Assembly: GCF_001278035.1 (NCBI RefSeq)
Contig: NZ_CP009452.1
Location: 1,893,501-1,957,500 of the forward strand
Direction: 5' to 3'
Length of the DNA stretch: 64,000 bases
DNA from: Sphingopyxis sp. 113P3
GTDB lineage: Bacteria > Pseudomonadota > Alphaproteobacteria > Sphingomonadales > Sphingomonadaceae
Shown: positions 39,728 through 49,977 of the stretch, piece by piece
How the letters are laid out: each line of letters opens with the position of its first letter
Position numbering within the stretch: position 1 is the stretch's first letter
Position numbers and translations under genes: made by a program
The notes under the pieces: model-generated
The model's database searches: none
What the model saw: the letters and a program-made list of their open reading frames with translations, nothing else
What the model was told of the DNA's origin: nothing

Positions 39728-40308
39728 GCCGCTGCCCGGCTTCCCGGCTTCACCGCGGGCGATGCTGCGAGATGTTCGGGAAGCTCGCCCGGCGCATAGG
39801 TCGGGAAATTGATCGCGACGAGCGGATAGAAAGGTACGCCGAGGTCGACGCTGCCTGCGGAGCGGTCGACAAGAGCCGCCTCGGCGACGACCTCGCCGCC
39901 TGCGGCGCGCACCGCCTCCATCGCCTCGCGCGATGAAAGGCCCGTGGTCACGACATCTTCGACCATCAGCACCTTTGCGCCTGTCTCGATCGCAAAGCCG
40001 CGGCGCAGTTCAAAGGTGCCGGTCGGGCGCTCGACGAAGATCGCGGGCCTGCCGAGCGCGCGGCCCATTTCGTGCCCGATGATGACGCCGCCCATCGCCG
40101 GCGAGACCACAAGGTCGATCGCGTGCCTCAATTCGCGCGGCAGCTTTGCGGCGAGCGCGGAGGCGAGCCGGCCGGCGCGGTCGGTATCCATGAGGACGCG
40201 CGCGCACTGCAGATAATATTCGCTGTGGCGGCCCGAGGAGAGAAGGAAATGTCCGTGGAGGAGGGCGTCGGCAGCACGGAACTCGGCCAGGATTTCATCA
40301 TCGGTCAT
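39724..40308 (-). CDS. pyrE: Orotate phosphoribosyltransferase
   Basis: A 194-residue enzyme that makes OMP from orotate and PRPP in pyrimidine synthesis. The PRPP motif [14 protein letters not shown] is about residues 116-129, and the loop [22 protein letters not shown] lies before it. The start ATG 40308 gives the usual length, and an upstream ATG (40335) is possible. First gene of the pyrE-pdxJ-acpS-lepB cluster, divergent from coxB. Confidence 0.95.
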   Translation of the reverse strand: MTDDEILAEFRAADALLHGHFLLSSGRHSEYYLQCARVLMDTDRAGRLASALAAKLPRELRHAIDLVVSPAMGGVIIGHEMGRALGRPAIFVERPTGTFELRRGFAIETGAKVLMVEDVVTTGLSSREAMEAVRAAGGEVVAEAALVDRSAGSVDLGVPFYPLVAINFPTYAPGELPEHLAASPAVKPGSRAAA

Positions 40309-40401
40309 TGGGAGGCTTGTCTTTTTCCTAGTCATCGCCCGCGCGGGCGACCGGGTTTTGGCGGCGCGGATTTGCCAGCCGCAAAATAGTGTTAGAGATG
40401 C

Positions 40402-40430
40402 TTGAGGCAAGCGGCAAGCGGGTCTATAGC
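40402..40430 (+). promoter_or_regulatory. Candidate promoter of the cox cluster
   Basis: TTGAGG (40402-40407), a 17-bp spacer, then TATAGC (40425-40430), 107 bp before the coxB ATG. It has classical sigma-70 spacing and lies in the 229-bp pyrE-coxB divergent gap. Confidence 0.6.
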
Positions 40431-40537
40431 GCCCGCGAGATTCAGCCTGCCCTGAGCCGTCGCGACCCGTGTCCGGCGGCTTGTTCGGATAGGCTGGGGC
40501 ATCGAGAACACAACAGGCAACGGGCGGCACTATCCTT

Positions 40538-41611
40538 ATGAAGAGCTTGAAAACCCTTGTAATTGCAGCGGCCTTGTCGCTCGGAGCGATGGGCGCTGGG
40601 CATGCGCAGGCACCGGCGGCGGCGCCCGCCGCAGCCCCGGCTGCGACGACGACGGCGACTCCGCCCGCGGCGGCAGATGCGGCGGCCACGAGTGACGCGG
40701 CGGCGGCAGCAGGCGACGCAGCCTATGTGCCGATGAAGCCGGTGGCAGGGGTCGGCCAGCCCATCGACGCCGGCATCGATTTCCAGCCGCAGGTGAGCCC
40801 GGTCGGCGAGCAGGCCTATTGGTTCAACCATACGCTCCTGCTGCCGGTGATCACCGCCATCTCGCTTCTCGTTCTCGGCCTCCTGCTCTGGGTGATCTTC
40901 CGCTACCGTGCCGCCGCGAACCCGGTTCCCTCGAAGACAACGCACAACACCTTCATCGAGGTCATCTGGACCGCGATCCCGGTTCTGATCCTCGCAGTGA
41001 TCGCGGTGCCGTCGATCCGCCTTCTTGCACAGCAATATGAGCCGCCCAGCAAGGACGCGCTCACGATCAAGGTCACCGGCTATCAATGGTATTGGGGCTA
41101 TGCCTATCCCGACCAGGGCATCGGCGAATATGTCTCGAAGATGCTCACCGAAGAGCAGGCGAAGGCCGCGGGCGAGCCTTATCATCTCGCCGTCGACAAC
41201 CGCATGGTCGTCCCCGTGGGCCAGCAGGTGAAGCTGATCATCACCGGCGCCGACGTCATCCACAGCTTTGCGGTTCCCGCGCTCTGGACCAAGATGGACG
41301 CGGTTCCTGGCCGCGCCAACGAAACCACTTTCACCGTCAACAAGCCGGGCGTCTATTACGGCCAGTGTTCGGAGCTTTGCGGCGTCGATCACGCCTATAT
41401 GCCGATCGCGGTCGAGGCTGTGCCGATGGAGCAGTGGAAGGCGTGGGTCCGCTCAAAGGGCGGCAATCCCGATCCGCAGGCGGCTGAGCCGGCTGCTGCA
41501 GCCGCGGCGCCCGCCGGTCCCGTTCCGGCTGTCTCCACCACCGCGCCCGCGCAGACGCCCGCCACGGCGCCAGGCGCTACCCCCGCCGCCTCGCCGGCGA
41601 CGACGAACTGA
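40538..41611 (+). CDS. coxB: Cytochrome c oxidase subunit II
   Basis: A 357-residue CuA-bearing subunit. It has a signal peptide (about 1-24), two membrane helices (about 97-120 and 140-162) and a CuA site made of H242 (HSFAVPALW) and C277, C281, H285, M288 ([13 protein letters not shown]). Both the mature N-terminus and the C-terminal 45 residues are Ala/Pro/Thr-rich low-complexity tails, longer than in typical subunit II. It is first in the cluster and receives electrons from cytochrome c. Confidence 0.96.
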   Translation: MKSLKTLVIAAALSLGAMGAGHAQAPAAAPAAAPAATTTATPPAAADAAATSDAAAAAGDAAYVPMKPVAGVGQPIDAGIDFQPQVSPVGEQAYWFNHTLLLPVITAISLLVLGLLLWVIFRYRAAANPVPSKTTHNTFIEVIWTAIPVLILAVIAVPSIRLLAQQYEPPSKDALTIKVTGYQWYWGYAYPDQGIGEYVSKMLTEEQAKAAGEPYHLAVDNRMVVPVGQQVKLIITGADVIHSFAVPALWTKMDAVPGRANETTFTVNKPGVYYGQCSELCGVDHAYMPIAVEAVPMEQWKAWVRSKGGNPDPQAAEPAAAAAAPAGPVPAVSTTAPAQTPATAPGATPAASPATTN

Positions 41612-41631
41612 TTGATCGAGGGCCCAAGAAA

Positions 41632-43299
41632 ATGACTGATATTGCAGCGACTGCACCCGTCCATGGCCACGATCATGCGCATGACGACCATGATCACAAG
41701 CCCGGCTTTTTCGTCCGATGGTTCATGTCGACCAACCACAAGGACATCGGCACGCTCTACCTGATCTTCGCGATCATCGCCGGCATCGTCGGCGGCGTGC
41801 TGTCGGGCATGATGCGCCTTGAACTCGCTGAGCCCGGCATCCAGTATCTGCATGGCTGGGCGCAATTCTTCGATGCGGCTGCCGGCGATACGCAGGCGAA
41901 GCATTTCTGGAACGTGATGATCACCGCGCACGGCCTGATCATGATTTTCTTCATGGTCATGCCGGCGATGATCGGCGGCTTCGGCAACTGGTTCGTGCCG
42001 CTGATGATCGGTGCGCCCGACATGGCGTTCCCGCGCATGAACAACATCAGCTACTGGCTGACGACGGTCGCGTTCGTCATGCTCGTCGCCTCGATGTTCT
42101 ACCCCGGCGGCAGCGGCCTTGGCGCAGGCACGGGCTGGACACTCTATGCGCCGCTCTCGACGACCGGTTCGGTGGGGCCGGCGGTCGACATGGCGATCTT
42201 CTCGGTCCACCTTGCGGGTGCGGCGTCGATCCTTGGCGCGATCAACTTCATCACCACCATCTTCAACATGCGCGCGCCGGGCATGACCCTGCACAAGATG
42301 CCGCTGTTCGTCTGGTCGGTGCTGGTTACCGCCTTCCTGCTTCTCCTGTCGCTGCCGGTTCTGGCCGCTGCGATCACCATGCTTCTCACCGACCGAAATT
42401 TCGGCACCACCTTCTATGATGCAACGGGCGGCGGCGATCCGGTGCTCTACCAGCATCTCTTCTGGTTCTTCGGTCACCCCGAAGTCTACATCATGATCCT
42501 GCCGGGCTTCGGCATCGTCAGCCAGGTCATCTCGACCTTCAGCCGCAAGCCGGTGTTCGGCTATCTCGGCATGGCCTATGCGATGGTCGCGATCGGCGTT
42601 GTCGGGTTCATCGTCTGGGCGCACCACATGTTTACCGTCGGCATGAGCGTGAACCTCAAGATGTACTTCACCGCGGCGACGATGGTGATTGCGGTTCCGA
42701 CCGGCATCAAGATCTTCAGCTGGATCGCTACCATGTGGGGCGGCTCGCTCAGCTTCAAGACCCCGATGGTCTGGTCGCTCGGCTTCATCTTCATGTTCAC
42801 CGTGGGCGGCGTCACCGGCGTCGTGCTCGCCAACGGCGGCGTCGACACCAACCTGCACGACACCTATTATGTTGTCGCGCACTTCCACTATGTGCTCTCG
42901 CTCGGCGCGGTCTTCTCACTGTTCGCGGGCTTCTATTACTGGTTCCCGAAGATGTCGGGCCGGATGTACAGCGAACTCCTCGGCCAGCTGCACTTCTGGG
43001 TCTTCTTTGTCGGCGTGAACGTCATGTTCTTTCCCCAGCATTTCCTGGGACAGCAGGGCATGCCGCGTCGTTACCCCGATTATCCGGAAGCCTTCGCTTA
43101 CTGGCACCATATCTCGTCGATCGGCTATGTGATCATGGCCGTCGGGATGCTCTTCTTCTTCGTGAACCTTGTCTACTCGCTGTTCGCGGGCAAGAAGGCC
43201 GTCGACAATCCCTGGGGCGAGGGTGCGACGACGCTCGAATGGACGCTGTCGAGCCCGCCGCCGTTCCACCAGTTCAACGAACTGCCGCGTATCGCCTGA
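41632..43299 (+). CDS. ctaD: Cytochrome c oxidase subunit I
   Basis: A 555-residue haem a/a3-CuB subunit with twelve membrane helices. Conserved regions include [33 protein letters not shown] and [20 protein letters not shown]. The K- and D-channel residues are typical of A-type oxidases. The N-terminus has a His/Asp-rich stretch ([12 protein letters not shown]) ahead of the first helix. It begins 20 bp after coxB. Confidence 0.97.
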   Translation: MTDIAATAPVHGHDHAHDDHDHKPGFFVRWFMSTNHKDIGTLYLIFAIIAGIVGGVLSGMMRLELAEPGIQYLHGWAQFFDAAAGDTQAKHFWNVMITAHGLIMIFFMVMPAMIGGFGNWFVPLMIGAPDMAFPRMNNISYWLTTVAFVMLVASMFYPGGSGLGAGTGWTLYAPLSTTGSVGPAVDMAIFSVHLAGAASILGAINFITTIFNMRAPGMTLHKMPLFVWSVLVTAFLLLLSLPVLAAAITMLLTDRNFGTTFYDATGGGDPVLYQHLFWFFGHPEVYIMILPGFGIVSQVISTFSRKPVFGYLGMAYAMVAIGVVGFIVWAHHMFTVGMSVNLKMYFTAATMVIAVPTGIKIFSWIATMWGGSLSFKTPMVWSLGFIFMFTVGGVTGVVLANGGVDTNLHDTYYVVAHFHYVLSLGAVFSLFAGFYYWFPKMSGRMYSELLGQLHFWVFFVGVNVMFFPQHFLGQQGMPRRYPDYPEAFAYWHHISSIGYVIMAVGMLFFFVNLVYSLFAGKKAVDNPWGEGATTLEWTLSSPPPFHQFNELPRIA

Positions 43300-43309
43300 T
43301 GCATTCGCT

Positions 43310-43329
43310 CCCTGCCGACAAGGGCAGGG
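43310..43329 (+). other. Intercistronic hairpin between ctaD and ctaB
   Basis: CCCTGCC (43310-43316) pairs with GGCAGGG (43323-43329) around a 6-nt loop. It has no T-tract, so it is more likely an mRNA-stability or partial-attenuation element that favours ctaD. Confidence 0.4.
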
Positions 43330-43357
43330 GGCGTTTCCCATCCGGCCGGAGGATGAA

Positions 43358-44269
43358 TTGGCGCAGAGCCTGACCCACGGTGAAATGACCTTGCCCGCGG
43401 ATTGGCGCGATCTCTTCGCGCTGACCAAGCCGCGGGTCATGTCGCTCGTCGTCTTCACGGCGCTCTGCGGGCTGCTGGCGGCGCCGGGGCATGTGCACCC
43501 GGTCCTCGGCTTCTCCTCGATCCTCGCGATCACGCTCGGTGCCGGCGCGTCGGGAGCGCTCAACCAATGGTATGAGGCCGCGCTCGATGCAAAGATGAAG
43601 CGGACCGCGAGCCGGCCGCTTCCCGCGGGCCGGCTCGACCCGCAGACCGCGCTCCATTTCGGGGTCGGGCTTGCCGCCTTTTCGGTCTTCCTGATGCTGT
43701 TCGCTGCCAATTGGCAAGCGGCTGCGCTGCTGACCCTTTCGATCCTCTTCTACGTCTTCGTCTACACCATGTGGCTCAAGCCCAGGACGCCGCAGAATAT
43801 CGTGATCGGCGGCGCGGCAGGGGCTTTTCCGCCGCTGATCGGCTGGGTCGCTGCGACGGGGTCGATCGCCCCGCTGCCGGTGATGCTCTTCCTCCTCATC
43901 TTCCTGTGGACCCCGCCGCACTTCTGGGCGCTCGCGCTGTTCGTGCGCTCCGATTATGCCGCGGCGGGCATCCCGATGATGCCGGTGGTCGCGGGCGAGC
44001 AGTCGACCCGGCGCCAGATTCTTTTCTATGCGCTGATCATGGCGGCGGCGGCGATTGCGCCCTGGCCGCTAGGATATGCAGGCGCGCTCTATGGCTGGGC
44101 GGCGACGCTGCTGTCGTCCTTCTTCGTCCTGCTCTCGGTCCGGGTCGGGCTGCGGCAGACCGAGGCGGGCGACAAGATGCAGCCCGAAAAGCGCTTGTTC
44201 GGCTATTCGGTCGCCTATCTTTTCCTCATCTTCACCGCGGTCGTCATCGACCATATGCTTGCGCTATGA
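43358..44269 (+). CDS. ctaB: Protoheme IX farnesyltransferase (haem O synthase)
   Basis: A 303-residue UbiA-family prenyltransferase that adds a farnesyl group to haem B on the way to haem A for CtaD. The Asp-rich motifs are [20 protein letters not shown] (prenyl-PP site) and the later [17 protein letters not shown]. Nine membrane helices are predicted. TTG 43358 has GGAGGA four bases upstream, while ATG 43385 (294 residues) has no such site; either is possible. It overlaps the next small gene. Confidence 0.93.
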   Translation: MAQSLTHGEMTLPADWRDLFALTKPRVMSLVVFTALCGLLAAPGHVHPVLGFSSILAITLGAGASGALNQWYEAALDAKMKRTASRPLPAGRLDPQTALHFGVGLAAFSVFLMLFAANWQAAALLTLSILFYVFVYTMWLKPRTPQNIVIGGAAGAFPPLIGWVAATGSIAPLPVMLFLLIFLWTPPHFWALALFVRSDYAAAGIPMMPVVAGEQSTRRQILFYALIMAAAAIAPWPLGYAGALYGWAATLLSSFFVLLSVRVGLRQTEAGDKMQPEKRLFGYSVAYLFLIFTAVVIDHMLAL

Positions 44270-44409
44270 CCGACGATCCGGCCCCTGAACCCTTCGACGA
44301 GGCGGAATACCGCCGCCGCCAGCGCAGCCGCGCCAATCTGATGGCGTGGATTCTGGGCGGGCTGGCGCTGCTTTTCTTCCTCATCACCATGGCGCGCATG
44401 GTGGTCTGA
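44266..44409 (+). CDS. Small single-helix membrane protein of the cox cluster
   Basis: A 47-residue ORF placed between ctaB and ctaG, overlapping both (ATGA at its start, TGATG at its end). It has a charged N-terminus ([20 protein letters not shown]) and one membrane helix (about 26-43, [19 protein letters not shown]). Small proteins at this position, called CoxF or unnamed, recur in alphaproteobacterial cox clusters. They are thought to assist assembly or be minor subunits; a direct role is not shown. Confidence 0.7.
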   Translation: MTDDPAPEPFDEAEYRRRQRSRANLMAWILGGLALLFFLITMARMVV

Positions 44410-44975
44410 TGAGCAGTGACGCGATCCGCTCCAAGAATCTGCGCACGGCCGGTCTTGCAGCCCTCCTTGCTGCGGCGATGGTCGGGCTCGGCTTTGCCGC
44501 GGTGCCGCTTTATAATCTCTTCTGCCGCGTCACCGGCTTTGGCGGGACGACGCAGCGCTACGATCCCGTCGCTGCCGCGGAGCAACCGAAGGTGCTGAGC
44601 GACACGATTTCGGTCCGCTTCGATGCCAATGTCTCGCCGAAGCTGCCGTGGAAATTCTACCCCGAGCACCCGACCGACACGGTGAGCATCGGCGCACGCG
44701 ACATGGCGATCTTCATCGCCGAGAATAATTCGCCGCACCCCGTCACGGGGACCGCGACCTTCAACGTCACGCCCGACCAGGCGGGCAAATATTTCACCAA
44801 GATCCAGTGCTTCTGCTTCACCCAGCAAACGCTGCAGCCGGGCGAACAGATTCGCATGCCCGTGCTCTTCTTCGTCGACCCCAAGATCAAGGACGACGTC
44901 GATGCGCGCGACATTCAGGAAATCACGCTGAGCTACACCTTCTACCCTGTGGACGAGGGCAAAAAGGCGAGCTAA
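44409..44975 (+). CDS. ctaG: Cytochrome c oxidase assembly protein CtaG (Cox11)
   Basis: A 188-residue membrane-anchored copper chaperone that loads CuB in subunit I. The N-terminal helix (about 14-38, ending PLYNLFC) is followed by a periplasmic beta domain with the copper motif CFCF (KIQCFCFTQQTL). It overlaps the small membrane gene by one base. Confidence 0.95.
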   Translation: MSSDAIRSKNLRTAGLAALLAAAMVGLGFAAVPLYNLFCRVTGFGGTTQRYDPVAAAEQPKVLSDTISVRFDANVSPKLPWKFYPEHPTDTVSIGARDMAIFIAENNSPHPVTGTATFNVTPDQAGKYFTKIQCFCFTQQTLQPGEQIRMPVLFFVDPKIKDDVDARDIQEITLSYTFYPVDEGKKAS

Positions 44976-45053
44976 GGCCGCGATCGAGAGTCTTCAAGGA
45001 CCGGCGGGCGATGGGGAATCGCGATGCTGGGGCAGCTAAACGGGAATAATGAC

Positions 45054-45929
45054 ATGGCCGGTGCCAAACATCATGACTATCACCTCGTAAACCCCAGCGT
45101 GTGGCCGATGGTCGGCTCGATCGCGGCGCTCGTGATGTTCTTTGGCGGTGTGATGTGGATGCACACCGACTATTTCGGCGATGCCGGCAAATGGGTGTTC
45201 GGTCTGGGCGTCGCGGGCGTCATCCTGACCTTCTTCCAATGGTGGGCCGACGTGATCAACGAAGCCCATGCCGGCGATCATACGCCGGTGGTGCAGCTTC
45301 ACCTGCGCTACGGCATGATCCTGTTCATCGCCTCGGAGGTCATGTTCTTCGTCGGCTGGTTCTGGGCATGGTTCGATTTCGCGCTGTTCCCGGTGCCGGT
45401 CGAGATTGTCGACGGCGCGGTTTCGTCGCTTTTCGGCCAGGACGGGGCGGCGGCGATCACCCAGTGGCCGCCGAAGGGCATCCACGTCATCGACGCCTTT
45501 TCGCTTCCGCTCCTCAACACGCTGATCCTGCTCTGCTCGGGCACGACGATCACCTGGGCGCACCACTCGCTGATTCACGGCGATCGGGAAGGGCTCAAGA
45601 AGGGCCTCTGGCTGACGATCATCCTCGGCATCACCTTCAGCGCGATCCAGGCCTATGAATATGCCGAAGCGCCGTTCCCCTTCGGAACGATCAACTATAC
45701 GTCGGCCTTCTTCATGGCGACCGGCTTCCACGGCTTCCACGTGCTCGTCGGCACCATCTTCCTGATCGTCTGCCTCGTTCGTACCTACAAGGGGCATTTC
45801 ACCCCGCAGCAGCACTTCGGTTTCGAAGCTGCCGCCTGGTATTGGCACTTCGTCGACGTGGTGTGGCTGTTCCTCTTCATCATGGTCTATGTCTGGGGCG
45901 GCTGGGGCGCGCCGGTCGCTGCGCACTAA
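45054..45929 (+). CDS. ctaE: Cytochrome c oxidase subunit III
   Basis: A 291-residue integral subunit with seven membrane helices. Conserved residues are YHLVNPSVWPM at the N-terminus, FASEVMFF-type SEVMFFVGWFWAWF and HFGFEAAAWYWHFVDVVWLFLF at the end. ATG 45054 was chosen; an in-frame ATG at 45024 lacks homology. A 78-bp gap separates it from ctaG. Confidence 0.96.
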   Translation: MAGAKHHDYHLVNPSVWPMVGSIAALVMFFGGVMWMHTDYFGDAGKWVFGLGVAGVILTFFQWWADVINEAHAGDHTPVVQLHLRYGMILFIASEVMFFVGWFWAWFDFALFPVPVEIVDGAVSSLFGQDGAAAITQWPPKGIHVIDAFSLPLLNTLILLCSGTTITWAHHSLIHGDREGLKKGLWLTIILGITFSAIQAYEYAEAPFPFGTINYTSAFFMATGFHGFHVLVGTIFLIVCLVRTYKGHFTPQQHFGFEAAAWYWHFVDVVWLFLFIMVYVWGGWGAPVAAH

Positions 45930-45930
45930 A

Positions 45931-46329
45931 TTGCCGGACAGCAATACCAATCCAGAAGGGCAGCCGCCGATCGGGCGCGCTGCCCTTCTTGGCCTCTGTC
46001 CGCGCTGCGGCGCACAGACGCTGTTCGAGGGCCCCGTCCGCTTCGCGCCGCGCTGCCGCGCCTGCGGACTCGACTTTGGCGCCTATAATGTCGGCGACGG
46101 CCCCGCGGCCTTCCTGACGCTGATTGTGGGCGCGCTTCTGATCGTGGCGGCCCTCCTCGTCGATTTCGCCTTCGAGCCGCCGCTTTGGGTGCATGTCATC
46201 CTGTGGGTCCCCCTGACCATTGCCGCGGTTGTTCTGGGGCTGAGGCTCGCCAAGGCGGCGCTGCTTGCAAGCGAGCATCAGCGAAAGGCGGCCGAGGGCC
46301 GCCTCGCCGAGGAGGAAGAGCATGACTGA
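45931..46329 (+). CDS. DUF983 family membrane protein
   Basis: A 132-residue protein with an N-terminal zinc ribbon (LCPRCGAQTLF ... RCRACGLDF) and two membrane helices (about 63-84 and 88-108). DUF983 genes often sit within cox clusters, next to ctaE and surf1, as here, and may help cytochrome oxidase assembly. The best start is TTG 45931, one base after the ctaE stop, since no ATG lies before the ribbon. Confidence 0.8.
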   Translation: MPDSNTNPEGQPPIGRAALLGLCPRCGAQTLFEGPVRFAPRCRACGLDFGAYNVGDGPAAFLTLIVGALLIVAALLVDFAFEPPLWVHVILWVPLTIAAVVLGLRLAKAALLASEHQRKAAEGRLAEEEEHD

Positions 46330-46957
46330 GTCCGCGCTTCGCCGCTGGCCCCTCGTCCCGACACTGCTCGTGATCGCGGCCGCCGCGGTCATGGTCGCGC
46401 TCGGCGTGTGGCAGCTTGAGCGAAAGAGCGAAAAGGAAGCGCTACTTGCCCTTTATGAGCGCAACCGCGCGATGTCGGCAACGGTCGCTTATCCCGAACT
46501 CCCTCCGGTCGCCGACGCAATGCTCTTCCGCAAGAGCAGCATTGTCTGTCTCGAGCCCGTGCGCTGGGACCCGCGAAGCGGCACCGACCGCGCAGGAAGG
46601 ACCGGAATACGCATGATTGCCGATTGCCGCACCGGTGCCGAAGGACCCGGTGTGCTGGTCGATATGGGCATCGCCGACGATTTCACGCCGCCCAAGTGGA
46701 GCGGGGGCCCGGTTGCCGGAACGATCGTGCCAGGCCCTCAGCAGCCGGGGTGGATAGCGCGGCTCACTGGCAAAGCGGCGCCCGCGCGCGCGATGCTCGT
46801 CGCCGACGCGCCGCTTGAAGGCCTGCGCGCGAGCGCGGTTCCGAACGGCGCGGACGTGCCCAACAACCATCTCGCCTATGCGGTGCAATGGTTCCTTTTC
46901 GCCGCCGCAGCTCTCGTCATCTATATATTGGCGGTTCGCCGCCGCTTGCAGCGCTGA
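46322..46957 (+). CDS. SURF1 family protein
   Basis: A 211-residue assembly factor for haem a insertion in oxidase. Family motifs are LGVWQLERKSEKEAL after the first helix (about 9-32) and VPNNHLAYAVQWFLFAAA before the second. It overlaps the DUF983 gene by 8 bp. The middle is short for SURF1 but complete. Confidence 0.9.
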   Translation: MTESALRRWPLVPTLLVIAAAAVMVALGVWQLERKSEKEALLALYERNRAMSATVAYPELPPVADAMLFRKSSIVCLEPVRWDPRSGTDRAGRTGIRMIADCRTGAEGPGVLVDMGIADDFTPPKWSGGPVAGTIVPGPQQPGWIARLTGKAAPARAMLVADAPLEGLRASAVPNGADVPNNHLAYAVQWFLFAAAALVIYILAVRRRLQR

Positions 46958-46984
46958 CGTTCGCCCGCTAGGCGCTGGGCCGCC

Positions 46985-48382
46985 ATGGACTATATCAGCA
47001 CCCGCGGCTCTGCGCCGACCCTCGATTTTCGCGCCGCCACGCTTGCCGGCCTTGCCAGCGACGGCGGTCTTTATGTGCCCGCCGCATGGCCGCGGCTCAG
47101 CGCCGATGAGATTCGCGCGCTTGCCGGACTTGATTATGTCGAGACGGCGGTGCGGATCATGTTGCCGTTCGTGACGGGAGCGCTTGGCGAGGATGACCTG
47201 CGCCGGCTGTGCACCGCCGCCTACGGGCGCTTTGGCCATGATGCGGTCACCCCGCTCGTCCAGCTCGACCATCATCACTGGCTGCTCGAACTCTTCCACG
47301 GCCCGACGCTCGCCTTCAAGGACGTCGCGCTGCAACTTCTCGGCCAGCTTTTCGAAACCTTTCTTGCCGGCGGCGACACCGACATCACCATCGTCGGCGC
47401 GACCTCGGGTGATACCGGCTCGGCGGCGATCGAGGCGGTGGCGGGCCGCGACCATATCCGCATCTTCATGCTCCACCCCGAAGGCCGGGTCAGCGACGTC
47501 CAGCGCCGCCAGATGACGACCGTCCTCGCGCCCAACGTCCACAATATCGCGATCGACGGCAGCTTCGACGACGCGCAGGCGATGGTGAAGCGATTGTTCG
47601 GCGATGAGGAGGCGCGCGGCGCGCTGACATTGTCGGCCGTGAACAGCATCAACTGGGCGCGGCTGATGGCGCAGATCGTCTATTATTTCTACGCCGCCGT
47701 CCGCCTCGGCGGGCCCGACCGCGAAATTGCCTTCAGTGTTCCCACCGGCAACTTCGGCGATGTATTCGCCGGCTATGTCGCAGCCCAAATGGGGCTCCCC
47801 ATTGCCAGGCTCGTCGTTGCGACCAACGTCAACGACATTCTTCACCGCGCGCTCATGAGCGGCGATTATAGCGCCGGCAAGGTGACGCCGACCGCAACGC
47901 CCAGCATGGACATTCAGGTCAGCAGCAATTTCGAGCGGCTGCTTTTCGACCTTTCCGCTCGCGACGGAGCGGCGATCGCAGGCATGATGGACGCGTTCGA
48001 CACGAGCCGCGCGATGACGATCCCCCCCGACATGCTGCGCGGGGCGAGCGGTCTCTTTTCGAGCGCGCGGATCGACGGCGATGCGATGGCGCTTGCGCTG
48101 CGCTGGGCGCAGGAGCGCGGCGGCCAGATCATCGATCCGCACAGCGCGGTCGGGCTCGCGGCCGCGCGCGGTCTCGACATCGATCCTGCAGTGCCCGTGG
48201 TGACGCTCGCGACCGCACATCCGGCAAAATTCCCCGATGCGGTCGAACGCGCGACCGGGGTGCGCCCGTCGCTCCCGGCGCGGCTCGGCAATCTTTTCGA
48301 CCGCGAAGAGCGCTACGAAAAGCTTGCCGGCGATTATGACGTGGTGAAGGCCTTCATCCTCGCCGAAGCCGTCCGTGGCTGA
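46985..48382 (+). CDS. thrC: Threonine synthase
   Basis: A 465-residue PLP enzyme that converts O-phosphohomoserine to threonine. The PLP lysine K112 lies in GPTLAFKDVALQ, and ATSGDTGSAAIEA is the phosphate-binding loop. N-terminal MDYISTRGSAPTLDF is typical. It follows surf1 by 27 bp, in line with the cox-surf1-thrC order in alphaproteobacteria. The next gene overlaps its end. Confidence 0.96.
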   Translation: MDYISTRGSAPTLDFRAATLAGLASDGGLYVPAAWPRLSADEIRALAGLDYVETAVRIMLPFVTGALGEDDLRRLCTAAYGRFGHDAVTPLVQLDHHHWLLELFHGPTLAFKDVALQLLGQLFETFLAGGDTDITIVGATSGDTGSAAIEAVAGRDHIRIFMLHPEGRVSDVQRRQMTTVLAPNVHNIAIDGSFDDAQAMVKRLFGDEEARGALTLSAVNSINWARLMAQIVYYFYAAVRLGGPDREIAFSVPTGNFGDVFAGYVAAQMGLPIARLVVATNVNDILHRALMSGDYSAGKVTPTATPSMDIQVSSNFERLLFDLSARDGAAIAGMMDAFDTSRAMTIPPDMLRGASGLFSSARIDGDAMALALRWAQERGGQIIDPHSAVGLAAARGLDIDPAVPVVTLATAHPAKFPDAVERATGVRPSLPARLGNLFDREERYEKLAGDYDVVKAFILAEAVRG

Positions 48383-49265
48383 CCTGCTTCCCCTGCGCAC
48401 GCTCGTTGGCGAGGCGTGGGACGATTATGGCCTCGTTGACAGCGGCGGCGGGCGCAAGCTTGAACGCTATGGCCGCTATCGCTTCATCCGCCCCGAACCG
48501 CAGGCGATGTGGGCGCCCGCGCTCCCTCGAAGCGCTTGGGAGGAGGCCGACGGCGAGTTCGTGCCCGCATCCGATGAGGACGGCGGCGGGCGCTGGTATT
48601 TTCACCGGCCTGTACCCGCCGAGGGCTGGCCGCTTTCCTGGCGCGAGACGCGCTTTACGGCCTCGTGCACACCGTTTCGGCACCTCGGCTTCTTTCCCGA
48701 TATGGCGCCGGTCTGGGACTGGCTGCGCGAGCGCAGCGCGGACAAGACCGATCCTGCTTTCCTCAACCTCTTCGGCTACACCGGTGTCGGCAGCCAGGCG
48801 CTGGCCGCGGCAGGGGCCACGGTGACCCATGTCGACGCCTCGAAGAAATCGGTCGCGCAGGCGCGCGAGAATGCGGCGCTTGCAGGAATGGGCGACCGGC
48901 CGATCCGCTGGATCGTCGACGATGCGGGCAAGTTTGCCGCGCGCGAGGTCAGGCGCCGCCGCCGCTACGACGCGATCCTGCTCGATCCCCCCAAATTCGG
49001 CCGAGGCCCGAACAATGAACGCTGGCAGCTCGAGGAAGGGCTCGCGCCGCTCCTCGCCGATTGCCGCCAGCTTCTGGATGCGGACAGCCGCGCGCTCTTC
49101 CTGACGGTCTATGCCGTGCGCCTCTCCGCGCTCGCCATTGGCGAGCTTGTGGCGCAGATTTTTGCCGATCTGCCTGGCGCGGTCGAATGCGGCGAACTTG
49201 CCGTGCGCGAAGAGACGCGGGGGCTGCTTTTGCCCACCGCCATTTTCGCGCGCTGGAGCCGCTAG
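48375..49265 (+). CDS. Class I SAM-dependent methyltransferase (RlmI-like)
   Basis: A 296-residue methyltransferase of the RlmI/rRNA m5C branch by sequence order. The SAM motif is NLFGYTGVGSQALAAAGATV, the acid loop THVDASKKSVAQARENA, and the catalytic-loop DPPKFGRG. The N-terminal PUA-like part is short. Substrate is unassigned; rRNA is likely. GTG start at 48375 overlaps thrC by 8 bp. It converges on phoB. Confidence 0.82.
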   Translation: MADLLPLRTLVGEAWDDYGLVDSGGGRKLERYGRYRFIRPEPQAMWAPALPRSAWEEADGEFVPASDEDGGGRWYFHRPVPAEGWPLSWRETRFTASCTPFRHLGFFPDMAPVWDWLRERSADKTDPAFLNLFGYTGVGSQALAAAGATVTHVDASKKSVAQARENAALAGMGDRPIRWIVDDAGKFAAREVRRRRRYDAILLDPPKFGRGPNNERWQLEEGLAPLLADCRQLLDADSRALFLTVYAVRLSALAIGELVAQIFADLPGAVECGELAVREETRGLLLPTAIFARWSR

Positions 49266-49278
49266 GACGCGGCGAGGC

Positions 49279-49977
49279 TCACAGGCTGCCCCCGGCGTCG
49301 AGCGCGTAGCCCGCCGAGCGCACGGTGCGAATGACGTCGGCGGTGCCGGGCAGGTTGATGGCCTTGCGCAGGCGCCGGATATGGACGTCGACCGTTCGCA
49401 GTTCGATGTCGCTATCCTGTCCCCACACGCTGTCGAGCAATTGCCCGCGCGAGAAGACGCGTCCTGGATGCTCCATGAAATGGCGCAGCAGGCGAAACTC
49501 GGTTGGCCCGAGGTTCACGATTTGCTTGCCGCGCTCCACCTTGTGCGCGACCGGATCGAGCTGGAGGTCGGCGTAGCTCAATATTTCCCCTGCGAGCGCG
49601 GGGCGGAGCCGGCGCAGAACAGCCTGGACGCGCGCGACGAGTTCGCGGGGGCTGAAAGGCTTGGTCACATAATCGTCGGCGCCGGTTTCAAGGCCGCGGA
49701 TACGGTCCTCCTCCTCGCCGCGTGCGGTGAGCATGATGATCGGAACATTGGCGGTTGCAGCATTGCGCCTCAGGCGACGGCACACCTCGATGCCGGGCAG
49801 GCTCTCGATCATCCAGTCGAGCAGGACGATATCGGGGACGCGTTCCTCCGCCAGGATGAGCCCCTGTTCGCCATCGGGGGTCTGGCGAACCGAATAGCCT
49901 TCGCGCGCAAAATGCCAGACGACAAGCTCGGCGATCGCCTCATCATCTTCGATCAGCAACAAATCGGGCTGCGGCAT
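49279..49977 (-). CDS. phoB: Phosphate regulon response regulator PhoB
   Basis: A 232-residue OmpR-type regulator. The receiver has acidic E10-D11-D12, phosphoacceptor D54 (VLLDWM) and the Lys of YVTKPFS. The winged-helix output has LRHFMEHPGRVFSRGQLLDSVWG and VDVHIRRLRKA. Phosphorylated PhoB should bind the Pho box upstream of pstS. It is the last gene of the operon, overlapping phoU by one base. The partner kinase PhoR is not in the window. Confidence 0.94.
   Translation of the reverse strand: MPQPDLLLIEDDEAIAELVVWHFAREGYSVRQTPDGEQGLILAEERVPDIVLLDWMIESLPGIEVCRRLRRNAATANVPIIMLTARGEEEDRIRGLETGADDYVTKPFSPRELVARVQAVLRRLRPALAGEILSYADLQLDPVAHKVERGKQIVNLGPTEFRLLRHFMEHPGRVFSRGQLLDSVWGQDSDIELRTVDVHIRRLRKAINLPGTADVIRTVRSAGYALDAGGSL

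Noticed and set aside
46442..48400. 652-residue minus-strand frame over surf1 and thrC
   Set aside because: Antisense shadow of two recognised + strand genes.
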